Below, piece by piece: positions 8,299 to 16,120 of a stretch of DNA of 64,000 bases (the first letter of the stretch is position 1; each line of letters opens with the position of its first letter). The position numbers and the translations under genes were made by a program. The DNA lies in the NCBI RefSeq assembly GCF_040530035.1, contig NZ_JBEWCD010000002.1, positions 62,001 through 126,000 of the forward strand, read 5' to 3'. This DNA is from Roseibium sp. HPY-6 (GTDB lineage: Bacteria > Pseudomonadota > Alphaproteobacteria > Rhizobiales > Stappiaceae). Below the pieces are notes generated by a model. The model saw only the letters and a list, made by a program, of their open reading frames with translations, did not search any database and was not told the DNA's origin.

Positions 8299-9675
8299 TC
8301 AGGCGCTCAGGGCGGCGTTGATGCTTTCTGCTGCGATTTTGCCGTCTTCCACCGCGGTGACGGTCAGGTCTTCGCCGCCCAGGACGCAGTCGCCTCCTGC
8401 CCAGACGTCGTCGAGACTGGTCTTGCGGTCCGCGTCAACGACGATCCGCCCCTTTTCAAGGGCGATGGTGGCGTCAAGATCATCGCGCACCAGTGTCTGT
8501 CCAACAGCCTTGAACACCATGTCGGCGGGCAGCGACAGAAACTCGCCGGTTCCGTTCAGCGTACCATCTGCCGATGAAACTGTCCGTTCCAGCTCGATGG
8601 AACTGATATGCCCGTTCTCGGTGACCAGCGCATGAGGTTGGGCATTCGTCAGGATTTTGACACCGCTCGTCTGCGCAAGTTCCTGTTCGAACTTCGAGGC
8701 ATTCATGCGTTCCTGCTCACGACGGTAGACGATTGTGACGTCATCGGCACCAAGCAGTTTTTTCTGAACAGCAATGTCGACAGCGGTCATGCCGCCTCCG
8801 ATCACGACGATGTTGCGCCCGACAGGCAGTCGTGAAAGGTCGTCCGCCTGGCGAATGTCGGAAATATAGTCGACCGCGTTGAGGACGCCGTTGTGGCTTT
8901 CGTTTTCCTTGTTGAGCGCGTTCACGCCGCCAAGGCCGATGCTGAGGAAAACGGCGTCAAACGTCGCGCGCAGCTCGGCAAGATCGAGATTGTCTCCAAG
9001 ACGCATACCGGTCTTGAGTTCGATGCCGCCGATCGACAGGACGAAATCGACTTCCCGCTGTGCGAAATTGTCGACGGATTTGTAGGAGGCAATACCGAAT
9101 TCATTCAGTCCGCCGGCCTTGTCGCGGGCGTCGAAGAGCGTGACTTCATGGCCATGAACGGCCAGCCTGTGGGCACAGGAAAGGCCTGCCGGACCGGCTC
9201 CGACCACGGCAATCTTTTTGCCGCTGGCCGCGGCCCTTTCAAAGGGCGTCGCGTCGTGCCCGCTCATGTAGTGGTCGGTGGCGTAGCGCTGGAGCTGGCC
9301 GATTTTGACCGGCTTGCCTTCCGCGACTTCCCTTACGCAAACCTGCTCGCACAAGGTTTCGGTCGGGCAGACGCGTGCGCACATGCCGCCCAGAATATTC
9401 TGCTCGAAGATCGTCTTTGCCGATCCGTCGGGGTTTCCGGTCGATATCTGGCGAATGAATTGAGGAATGTCGATGCTTGTCGGACAGGCCTGCATGCACG
9501 GTGCGTCATAGCAGAAATAGCAGCGGTCTGCCTCGACCTGTGCTTCGTGCTGTTCCAGCAGGGGATGCAGGTCACTGAAGTTCTCAGTATAGGCATCCTC
9601 AGGCAGGCGTCCGGTGGCAATGTCCGGGCCGGCTTTGGTCTGGGTCATGGAGATCTCCGGAAGGTTGGCGATCAT
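8299..9675 (-). CDS. preT: NAD(P)H-linked dihydropyrimidine dehydrogenase subunit PreT
   Basis: FAD/NAD(P) subunit that passes electrons to or from PreA; it resembles the glutamate synthase small chain. The N terminus carries cysteines for two iron-sulfur clusters (CYFCYDAPCMQAC and CARVCPTETLCEQVC). The FAD loop VVGAGPAGLSCAHRL and the NAD(P) loop VVIGGGMTAVDIAV follow. The first ATG, at 9675, has a strong AAGGAGG but 12 bases away; an internal ATG at 9648 (MTQTK) has GGAG about 7 bases upstream and is an equally good start, giving 449 residues. It leads the two-gene operon with preA. A RutR-like operator lies 60-75 bases before the first ATG. Confidence 0.95.
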   Translation of the reverse strand: MIANLPEISMTQTKAGPDIATGRLPEDAYTENFSDLHPLLEQHEAQVEADRCYFCYDAPCMQACPTSIDIPQFIRQISTGNPDGSAKTIFEQNILGGMCARVCPTETLCEQVCVREVAEGKPVKIGQLQRYATDHYMSGHDATPFERAAASGKKIAVVGAGPAGLSCAHRLAVHGHEVTLFDARDKAGGLNEFGIASYKSVDNFAQREVDFVLSIGGIELKTGMRLGDNLDLAELRATFDAVFLSIGLGGVNALNKENESHNGVLNAVDYISDIRQADDLSRLPVGRNIVVIGGGMTAVDIAVQKKLLGADDVTIVYRREQERMNASKFEQELAQTSGVKILTNAQPHALVTENGHISSIELERTVSSADGTLNGTGEFLSLPADMVFKAVGQTLVRDDLDATIALEKGRIVVDADRKTSLDDVWAGGDCVLGGEDLTVTAVEDGKIAAESINAALSA

Positions 9676-9734
9676 GTCTCTGGGTGGCCTCCTTCATTTT
9701 TTTGAGGAAGCTCATGAGCCTATTGGGCAAAAAT

Positions 9735-9750
9735 TTGAACAGTTAGTCAA
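9735..9750 (-). promoter_or_regulatory. RutR-like operator upstream of preT
   Basis: TTGAACAGTTAGTCAA matches 12 of the 14 defined positions of the RutR consensus TTGACCAnnTGGTCAA and sits in an AT-rich promoter region. The better site at 2100-2115 supports the view that one regulator serves both units. Confidence 0.65.
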
Positions 9751-9927
9751 ATATTTTTAGAACGATTAAAAAGTTGAGACAAAAATTCAGCAAATAAAAT
9801 GCTGCAAACACAATTATTTAGGTGAAAAAAGTGGCGTGATTAAAATTTCGCCATTCATCATTCTCCGCTCCCCGATGAACTTAATCGGAGCGCGTCAAAG
9901 GTTCGGAAGCAAATTTGGCGGGTCGGT

Positions 9928-10182
9928 CTAGGAAGCGCTGGGCGATAAACGGAACACCGGTTTTGCGCCAAGGCGATGCAGGGCCTTGCTATACCGCGCA
10001 TAGGCAAAACTCAGGGAAAACAGAACGAGGCTCACGGGCCAAAACACGGAAATCACAAACACGCGCGCGAGCCGCGAAGGCGTGCTCATGTAGTCTTCCA
10101 GAAGCTCCGCGGACGAAAGGATCAGGAAAACAAGCGTCATGGCACCATAAAATATGGCACCGATCATAAACCCAACAATCAT
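9928..10182 (-). CDS. small two-span membrane protein of unknown function
   Basis: An 84-residue protein with two long hydrophobic segments (about residues 3-25 and 42-65) and a basic C-terminal tail. The ATG at 10182 has AAGGTGG 8 bases upstream, better than the GTG at 10194. I do not recognise a family. It stands alone, upstream of and in the same direction as preT, but the AT-rich preT promoter lies between, so it is probably a separate unit. Confidence 0.55.
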   Translation of the reverse strand: MIVGFMIGAIFYGAMTLVFLILSSAELLEDYMSTPSRLARVFVISVFWPVSLVLFSLSFAYARYSKALHRLGAKPVFRLSPSAS

Positions 10183-10854
10183 GTTACTGCCCACCTTCGG
10201 CTTAACGGAATTCGCGAGACTGGCACTTGCCCATCAACCAGCATGCGAATTTCCGCCGACCAAATACACCTCTACACTATAGGGCGTGAAATGTGACGCA
10301 AACGCCGCAGGAAAGAGTTTTTAGGCATCTAATTAGGAGTTGTTCACAGAAAAGCGGACCGTGTTGCAGGGCAGGTCGCAGGCCTTGCGCGCGATTCCCA
10401 ACGCAACGCCCAGCTCCAGCCTCTTGAATCAAGACTCGCTCGACCTCATCAATGAATGACCGCGCCGACAGACCGCCGTTTCATACCAACCGAGAGGGAA
10501 TCCAAATTTCTGGAACCCCGGAAAATGTAATGAAGCAGCTGGCCTGAAAGTCGCTATGGGCGCGCTTTTGCAAAGCCGACAAAGATTATCCCCGTCAAAA
10601 CCTGTCATGGAAAGACAGCCGTCTTCGCCTTTTGATGATGATATGTCGCTCAAAAAGTAATTTCTAGAAATAACAATAAACGCACCGGCAAGATGAAAGC
10701 GACATGCGGATCGCAGAGCCGCTTGCAATGCCGGATTCGGCGGAGCAGAATCGCCATGCTCAACGACAGCAGCAACGCATTTTAAACGACAGCGACATCG
10801 TAAGATGATCTCTGCCGGCGCTTGCCTGTTGTCTCATTGTAGAGAGTAGCAAGC
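10183..10854. other. gene-poor spacer
   Basis: I find no supportable intact gene. A minus-strand open frame at 10429-10728 runs, after a TGA, into about 30 further sensible codons ending near 10340. This may be a decayed gene, but nothing recognisable is encoded. The stretch marks the left edge of the low-density island that continues to about 13,010. Confidence 0.4.
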
Positions 10855-11040
10855 ATGGCTTTTAAGTCTTTCAGCATTATGGATCTGATCACGACCGAGG
10901 AAGCGTTCAAGTAGTATCAGGACAAGCTGCGCAAGGACCGCCCAGACGATCCACAGCTATCCATGACTTTTGAGGAATGGCGCTCTAAAGCTTGCGGTGT
11001 AGGCGACATTATCGAAGCTGCAATCAGCCAGAAACATTAA
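10855..11040 (+). pseudogene. small ORF interrupted by an in-frame amber codon
   Basis: From the ATG at 10855 the frame reads MAFKSFSIMDLITTEEAFK, then TAG (10912-10914), then YQDKLRKDRPDDPQLSM and on to TAA at 11038-11040. The amphipathic, charged composition continues without a break across the TAG, so the whole is one 61-codon gene with a nonsense mutation or, less likely, an amber codon that is read through. CAG to TAG is a single-base change. The family is not recognised. Confidence 0.55.
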
Positions 11041-11092
11041 GATTTATTAGGGGTGGCCCGAAATGTATATTGTTGGACTGCCCCTAACAAAT

Positions 11093-11686
11093 TCAACTCT
11101 TTTTACGTCGCCGAATTAAAGCCATTCCGCCGATAGCGGCAGCAAGAAAGGGGAAAGATGCAGGAAGGGGCACAGCTGTTATAGAATCATTTGTAGTGAA
11201 CTGTAGTTTAGAGAGTGTCAGTTGAGATGTATCTCCATTTGTATCTATTCTAAGTCCCGATGAAATTGTTCCAAGTGCGGTCAAACTAAATGTTGTGAGA
11301 TTATCAAAACTTCCAAAATAAAAAGTGATACTTTGACTATCACCAATATCTGTAAAGGTAACATCTGTATTTCCGAATGCACCTTGTGAGAGAGAAACTG
11401 TGGCAAATACATCATCAACTGGCGTTGAATTACCATCAAACGTCAGATTAAAATCACCTATGAAACCATTGCCATTTTCGACACCTGTAGATGTTGTTAG
11501 AAACACACCAAGTGTAGCGTTAATATCAACCTTGGTTCCGTTAGAAGCTGTTTCTGAGAAGGATTGCCCAAGGTTAATGCCCGGTGTTTTTCCGGAGAGA
11601 TCCAAGATTTCCGTGATTGGAATAGCTTTTGCTGACAGTGCAGAGATCAAAAGTAATGTGGCTGCAAACGTCAAAACTCTAATCAT
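11093..11686 (-). CDS. VPLPA-CTERM sorting domain-containing secreted protein
   Basis: A 197-residue exported protein. Residues 1 to about 21 are a signal peptide. The mature part is threonine-, serine-, asparagine- and aspartate-rich and likely beta-sandwich. The C terminus has the tripartite sorting signal: VPLPASF, a hydrophobic span and the basic end RRRKKS. In known systems an exosortase recognises such tails and fixes the protein to the cell surface or matrix. No exosortase gene is in the window. The gene is clearly AT-richer than its neighbours and lies divergent to a LuxR-type regulator, separated by about 110 bases, which suggests control by it. The N-terminal function is unknown. 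Confidence 0.85.
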   Translation of the reverse strand: MIRVLTFAATLLLISALSAKAIPITEILDLSGKTPGINLGQSFSETASNGTKVDINATLGVFLTTSTGVENGNGFIGDFNLTFDGNSTPVDDVFATVSLSQGAFGNTDVTFTDIGDSQSITFYFGSFDNLTTFSLTALGTISSGLRIDTNGDTSQLTLSKLQFTTNDSITAVPLPASFPFLAAAIGGMALIRRRKKS

Positions 11687-11744
11687 GTTGGTTCACCAGC
11701 TGCTGAAATAATTAATAATTTATTATTGTCAAAACGTCTCATAC

Positions 11745-11754
11745 GTAAGCTTAC
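11745..11754. promoter_or_regulatory. palindrome between the CTERM and luxR-type genes
   Basis: GTAAGCTTAC is a perfect 10-bp palindrome in the divergent intergenic region. It could be a binding site for the adjacent LuxR-type regulator, although it is shorter than a standard 18-20 bp lux box. Confidence 0.3.
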
Positions 11755-11795
11755 ACTTGTGTCAGGGTCCGTCCGAATTGGGGTGTGAAGAATAA

Positions 11796-12542
11796 TTGAG
11801 CGATCTGGAAAAAGCCGTTCTTGAGATTCAAGCCGCTGACAGCAATGAAAGCGCGTTTTCGGCCTTCAATGGGGCAATACAGCGGTATGGGTATAACAAT
11901 GCCTGCTACACGTTGATGACCGACCATATGTCAATTGATCAGCCTGCTTTTCATGGACACGCGACAAGCTACCCGGAAGATTGGTTGAAATTCTACAATG
12001 AGCAAAATTATCAGGTGATTGACGCGGTTTGGCATCGCCTTTTGCAAAGTCCGACACCTTTTTTCTGGAACGCACATGTTGATCACGTGGTGCGCGATCC
12101 GGAAGCCCTGGGATTGGCAAAGAAGGTGATGAACGAAGCTGAGGAAGCAGGGGTCGCAGACGGTATCGGCGTATCCTTTGTAAATCTGCACGGTGAAATC
12201 GCGGGGCTTGGAATTTCGCGGCCTGAAAATGACGGTGTTTTAGACCCAAATGTTTTGTCTGATATTTTCTTTCTCTCAGCGATATTTCATGAAAGGTATC
12301 AGGGTTTTTTCAAGAACAAGCCATTACCGCATCTGACGTCGCGTGAAAAAGACGTTCTTTGCTGGGCGGCAGAAGGTAAAACCGATCAGGAAATCGGGCT
12401 AATTCTAAACGTGTCCAAGGGAACGATTAGGTTCCACTGGAACAACATTTACAAGAAGCTGGATGTCAATTCGAAGCTCATGGCAACGCTTGTTGCAATC
12501 AGGCTTCGGCTCATCAATCCTTATTCTCTAACACGATATTAA
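11796..12542 (+). CDS. LuxR family transcriptional regulator with autoinducer-binding domain
   Basis: A quorum-sensing type regulator of 248 residues. The N-terminal half has the acyl-homoserine-lactone pocket pattern (DWLKFYNEQNYQVIDAV, then PFFW), which keeps the W, Y and D positions known to contact the ligand. The C-terminal helix-turn-helix runs from LTSREKDVLCWAAEGK to VSKGTIRFHWNNIYKKL. The start is a TTG at 11796, directly after a stop codon in the same frame, with only a weak GAAG upstream. No luxI synthase gene is nearby, so it is a solo in this window. It is AT-rich like the divergent VPLPA-CTERM gene, a plausible target. Confidence 0.9.
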   Translation: MSDLEKAVLEIQAADSNESAFSAFNGAIQRYGYNNACYTLMTDHMSIDQPAFHGHATSYPEDWLKFYNEQNYQVIDAVWHRLLQSPTPFFWNAHVDHVVRDPEALGLAKKVMNEAEEAGVADGIGVSFVNLHGEIAGLGISRPENDGVLDPNVLSDIFFLSAIFHERYQGFFKNKPLPHLTSREKDVLCWAAEGKTDQEIGLILNVSKGTIRFHWNNIYKKLDVNSKLMATLVAIRLRLINPYSLTRY

Positions 12543-12815
12543 AGAGATCATTTGATTGTTTACCATGCAGAGTTGCTGTGCTGTGGGCAAGTACTGACAT
12601 ATTGAGAGGTATTTCCTCTGAATATTTCCGAAGTGGTAAAAAAATATGGGACTGCTGCGCAGACTAGCTGTCAGTTACTGGGAAGTGTATGCAGAATAAT
12701 GCTTCGAAATCACAACACGCAGCCAGCCCGTGTTCCTGATTCAGTCCGGAATACTCTAGCCCGTCCCGGGGGCGTGTTGGGTTGCACTCCAAAAAACCAA
12801 GGACTCTCCAAATGA

Positions 12816-13007
12816 ACGAGGGATCCGAAGGGCTCAGGTCAAAAGGTCTGGCGCATCTTCAAAAACGCTATGATTGACGCCGAATTTCCCGATGCGCCAC
12901 ACCGCAGCCCTGAAGGGGGTTGGGATCAACGCTACGGTCAATGACATTTCACTGCATATGCTACAAAAGTGGGTGGAGCATGCTCAGCTTGAGACGGCGG
13001 CCATTTA
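12816..13007 (+). pseudogene. remnant of a tyrosine recombinase/integrase C terminus
   Basis: One frame gives VWRIFKNAMIDAEFPDAPH followed by RSPEG. After a shift, another gives GINATVNDISLHMLQKWV and HAQLETAAI. Together they match the C-terminal part of phage/transposon-type tyrosine recombinases (pattern SPKGLRHGFG...MLQKWLGHAQLxTTAIY). The LRHGF block, which holds the HxxR residues, is missing at the frame break, and the catalytic Tyr codon is now TAA (13005-13007). The rest of the gene is absent. It marks an old mobile element at the right edge of the AT-rich island. Confidence 0.75.
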
Positions 13008-13034
13008 ACCAAACACAGGAATTTCGTTTCCGGC

Positions 13035-14696
13035 CTATTCAGGATACCAGAGACGCGCTTTTTCTTCCCCGCGCTCGATGATGACGTGGCTGTTGGCAAA
13101 GACCCGGTAGGCATGGCTCCAGTCGCCATCCGGCCACTTGATTCGAACATTCGCCCGTTCGGCAACGCCGAGACCGAAATGTGCGAAGGTCAGCTGGCCG
13201 GAGGCATGGCCCGCGCCGATCTGGATGTCCTTAACAATGGTATGGTTTCCGGTTTTCACGCTGATTTTGGCGCCGATCGCTCTTGAGTTGGCGCTGCCGG
13301 GTTGACGGATGTCGAGAGCGAGCCAGTTGCCAAGCGGCTTAGGTGTTGTGGCGGTTCCTTGTCCGACATTGCGAAACAAACTGACAGGAGCGGCGCGGTT
13401 GACGACCACGAGATCGAGCAGCCCGTCTGAATTAAAGTCCGCAAGCCCGGCTCCACGGCCCCGCCGGTCAAGCCCGATGCCGGCATGGTCACCGGCTTCC
13501 CGAAAGCCTCCGTTCCACTGTCCGATCAGCAGGTTGTCCGGATCGAAGGCAGCGAAGTCGGGCATGGCTTCAACGTTGCCCTTGGCTATATAGAGGTCCC
13601 AGAGCCCGTCATTGTTGACGTCCTGAAACTCCGAGTGCCATCCGGTGGAGGGCTTCAGGTCATCTCCGGAATAGGGACGGTGTGCGGTCACGCCGAGATC
13701 GAAGGCAATATCCTGATAGACCGGAACGGTCTCGTCGGATTCCACATCAAGTTTCTGCAGCTTGGTATCGCCCATGCTCGTCAGCGCATATTCGGGAAAG
13801 CCGTCCACGTCGAGATCAACGGAGGCAATGCCCATGCCCCAGATTTTGAGATGCTGCCAGCCGTCTGTCTTGCGGTAGGGACGCGGTGGCCGGTTCGGTG
13901 GAACCGCCAAGAGTTGCTCCTGTCCACCCCTGTAGTAGTGGCGATCGTTGGAAATCCGCAACGACGGCTCACCGGAACGGTTCCAGTCCGTGAATAGAAT
14001 TGAAAGGGCGCAGTATCCGGGAGAAAGACGGATGGGCTCGGGATAGGAAACCGTGCCACCTTCAGATTTCTCCGGCCGGAACAGGGAATTGTCGTGACAG
14101 GTTCCCCAGGGTGCTCCCGGCTGCGACCGGTCGACGTAGTTCCCAAAAGCAAGCGTCGGATAGTCGCTGCCCTGCTCGTATGTGGCTGAGAATGCCGTTG
14201 TCCACGCGCGTCCGCCGTCAAACGCCAGCGCACGGTTTGCGACTTCGAACGTGCAATCTCCCTTGCCCTTCAGGAGCAGGTTCTCGCCAAGGCGCAACAG
14301 GACAAGATCGAGAATGTCATCATTGTCGAAATCGATCGGATAGGCGCCCAGCACCTTCTCCGATTGCTTCTGCGCAAGTCCGCTCTCGACACCTGAAAAA
14401 GCCAGTTCACCACCGGTCGGGCTAACATTCCTGAACAGCTGTGACGGGTTTTTGCCACCAGCCAGGAAGAGATCCGGGCGCCGATCGCCGTCGCAATCGA
14501 AAATCGCGACACCGCCGCCGACAAAATACTCCCAGGCACCGTCATAGACATGCGCGAGCCCCGCAGCCTGCGCTTCTTCGACAAAACCTGGAACCGGCGC
14601 CAGGGACATTTCCCGTTCCGATGCCGCTGCGGGCAGTACGGACGCGGCAAGAGTGCCAGCCAGCAAGGCGCTCACGGACGTAATGACGCACGTCAT
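13035..14696 (-). CDS. CRTAC1-like FG-GAP/VCBS repeat protein with ASPIC/UnbV domain
   Basis: A predicted exported protein of 553 residues with an N-terminal signal peptide (cleavage after about residue 26). Several calcium-loop repeats of the FG-GAP/VCBS type are visible (FDCDGDRRPDLFLAGG, DFDNDDILDLVLL, DVNNDGLWDLYIAKG, DFNSDGLLDLVVVN), which would build a beta-propeller. The C-terminal 90 residues fit the ASPIC/UnbV domain (AIGAKISV, HFGLGVAERANVRIKWPDGDW). Its ATG overlaps the stop of the di-haem cytochrome gene (ATGA), so the two are translationally coupled and probably partners in the periplasm or at the surface. The protein is rich in tryptophan. No enzymatic activity can be assigned. 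Confidence 0.88.
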   Translation of the reverse strand: MTCVITSVSALLAGTLAASVLPAAASEREMSLAPVPGFVEEAQAAGLAHVYDGAWEYFVGGGVAIFDCDGDRRPDLFLAGGKNPSQLFRNVSPTGGELAFSGVESGLAQKQSEKVLGAYPIDFDNDDILDLVLLRLGENLLLKGKGDCTFEVANRALAFDGGRAWTTAFSATYEQGSDYPTLAFGNYVDRSQPGAPWGTCHDNSLFRPEKSEGGTVSYPEPIRLSPGYCALSILFTDWNRSGEPSLRISNDRHYYRGGQEQLLAVPPNRPPRPYRKTDGWQHLKIWGMGIASVDLDVDGFPEYALTSMGDTKLQKLDVESDETVPVYQDIAFDLGVTAHRPYSGDDLKPSTGWHSEFQDVNNDGLWDLYIAKGNVEAMPDFAAFDPDNLLIGQWNGGFREAGDHAGIGLDRRGRGAGLADFNSDGLLDLVVVNRAAPVSLFRNVGQGTATTPKPLGNWLALDIRQPGSANSRAIGAKISVKTGNHTIVKDIQIGAGHASGQLTFAHFGLGVAERANVRIKWPDGDWSHAYRVFANSHVIIERGEEKARLWYPE

Positions 14697-16120
14697 TGGG
14701 CAATCTCCAGGCTGCGCAAGAATGCGATAACGGATTGCCGTTCTTCTTCCGAGAGGTTCGAATAGGCCTTTCGGCTCTCCGTTGCCGCACCGCCATGCGC
14801 AAGGATCGCCTCGTTCAATGTCGTCAGATCTCCGCGATGACCATAAGGCGCCGTGCTGCCGATCCCCCAGAGCTCGGCGGTAATGAAGACATCCCTGGCA
14901 ACAAATCTCTGAGCCAGGAGTTCATTGCCATAGGTCTCATTTTGCGTATCTGCGATTTTGTGGCGTTTGAGGTCGCCGTAAAGCGGCACCAGCACGCGGC
15001 CCTGCGCGTCTTTCGGCAGGGCCTGCACCCATTCCAGCGTTGCAAGATCGAGCGCAAGCGGTGTGTCCAGATCGCTCTGGCGCAGGGTTCCGGCCGTATC
15101 GAACGGGCCAGGATCGTGAAAGACGAGCGAGTCCAGCGGCAGGGACGGAATATGACACGAGCTGCATCCGATCGTCTCGAAGACCTGTTCGCCCTTGGTG
15201 CGCGCAGCCTCCCAAACGTCAGGCAGATCCTGCATGCGTGTCGGCGCCGGCAGTGTCGCCTGCCAGGCGACCAGCGCGGAAATCTGGCCCGTCGACATCT
15301 CGTCAGCGATGCCGTCGGCGTCGAAATCGCTGGTTCCGGTCCAAGCCGGGCCGAATCGTTCGCTCGGCTGAATTCCGTGGTGGGCATTCATTGCGTTGAC
15401 CGTGAACTGGCGGAGAGAGGCAAAGACACCCTTCTGGCTGAAGGGGCGGATGGTCAGATCATCGTCAACGCCTTCCAGACCCGAAACATCGAGTGTGCCG
15501 TCCGGGTAGGCCGTCAGGCTCCCGAATGTCACGCCCTTGGTTTCAAGCTCAATCTTCTCGGGTTGTCCGCTGGTGCGCGCCTTTTTCAGAAGTGCTTGCC
15601 TTGCGGTGCGCAAATCGGCCGTCATCTCGCGGGCGAGCAGCTCGATCAAGCCTGCCCCCTGGAGCGCATTGGTATTGCGCTCGTTGGAAAACTGCGGGTC
15701 TATCGTGTCGAAATCGGCGCTTTCAAACCCTTCGGACACAAACACATTTGCGGTAAAGGAACCGGCGCCCCCGACAACGGGTTCATTGTGGCAGGACGCG
15801 CAGGCGTTTGCATCCGGTCCGGCCAGGCGCTGGAACGCAAGATGCGACTTCCGGCGAACTTTTGTCGGGACAATGGCTCCTGTTGCATCAGGCCGGCCCG
15901 CGCCGTCGAGGCTTGTAAACTTGGCGGAAAACAGCTGCTCACCGAGCGGCTGGAGAACGGGAATTGGATCCTGCCCGGATGCAGCAAGTGCTTCGAGGTC
16001 GATATCCTCCTGGATCGCTCGCTCGCTCCAGGGCGGCAGATCCGGGTCAGCAGCCAGAGGCGCGGGAAACGTCAGGCAGGAGCAGGTCATCAGGATGCCC
16101 AGTCGCAAATATTTGGTCAC
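14693..16120 (-). CDS. di-haem c-type cytochrome, di-haem oxidoreductase/peroxidase-like
   Basis: A 475-residue periplasmic protein with a signal peptide (MTKYLRLGIL, hydrophobic core, LAADPD) and two haem c attachment motifs, CASCH at 107-111 and CSSCH at 319-323. The overall layout resembles di-haem oxidoreductases related to bacterial cytochrome c peroxidase (DUF1111-like). The open frame extends far upstream into the preceding gene, but the GTG at 16120 overlaps the stop of the ROK gene (GTGA) and gives a proper signal peptide, so it is the likely start. It ends in ATGA overlap with the CRTAC1-like gene. Electron donor and substrate are unknown. Its place behind the xylose-type repressor suggests control by sugar supply. 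Confidence 0.85.
   Translation of the reverse strand: MTKYLRLGILMTCSCLTFPAPLAADPDLPPWSERAIQEDIDLEALAASGQDPIPVLQPLGEQLFSAKFTSLDGAGRPDATGAIVPTKVRRKSHLAFQRLAGPDANACASCHNEPVVGGAGSFTANVFVSEGFESADFDTIDPQFSNERNTNALQGAGLIELLAREMTADLRTARQALLKKARTSGQPEKIELETKGVTFGSLTAYPDGTLDVSGLEGVDDDLTIRPFSQKGVFASLRQFTVNAMNAHHGIQPSERFGPAWTGTSDFDADGIADEMSTGQISALVAWQATLPAPTRMQDLPDVWEAARTKGEQVFETIGCSSCHIPSLPLDSLVFHDPGPFDTAGTLRQSDLDTPLALDLATLEWVQALPKDAQGRVLVPLYGDLKRHKIADTQNETYGNELLAQRFVARDVFITAELWGIGSTAPYGHRGDLTTLNEAILAHGGAATESRKAYSNLSEEERQSVIAFLRSLEIAQ

Noticed and set aside
10429..10728. 99-codon minus-strand frame in the gene-poor spacer
   Set aside because: No ribosome site and no family; possible decay product, noted with the spacer only.
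11041..11092. TTAGGGG/CCCCTAA inverted repeat as a terminator of the CTERM gene
   Set aside because: Only 7 paired bases around a 27-base loop and no T run in the right place.
12633..12815. 60-codon plus-strand frame before the integrase remnant
   Set aside because: No ribosome site and composition typical of chance.
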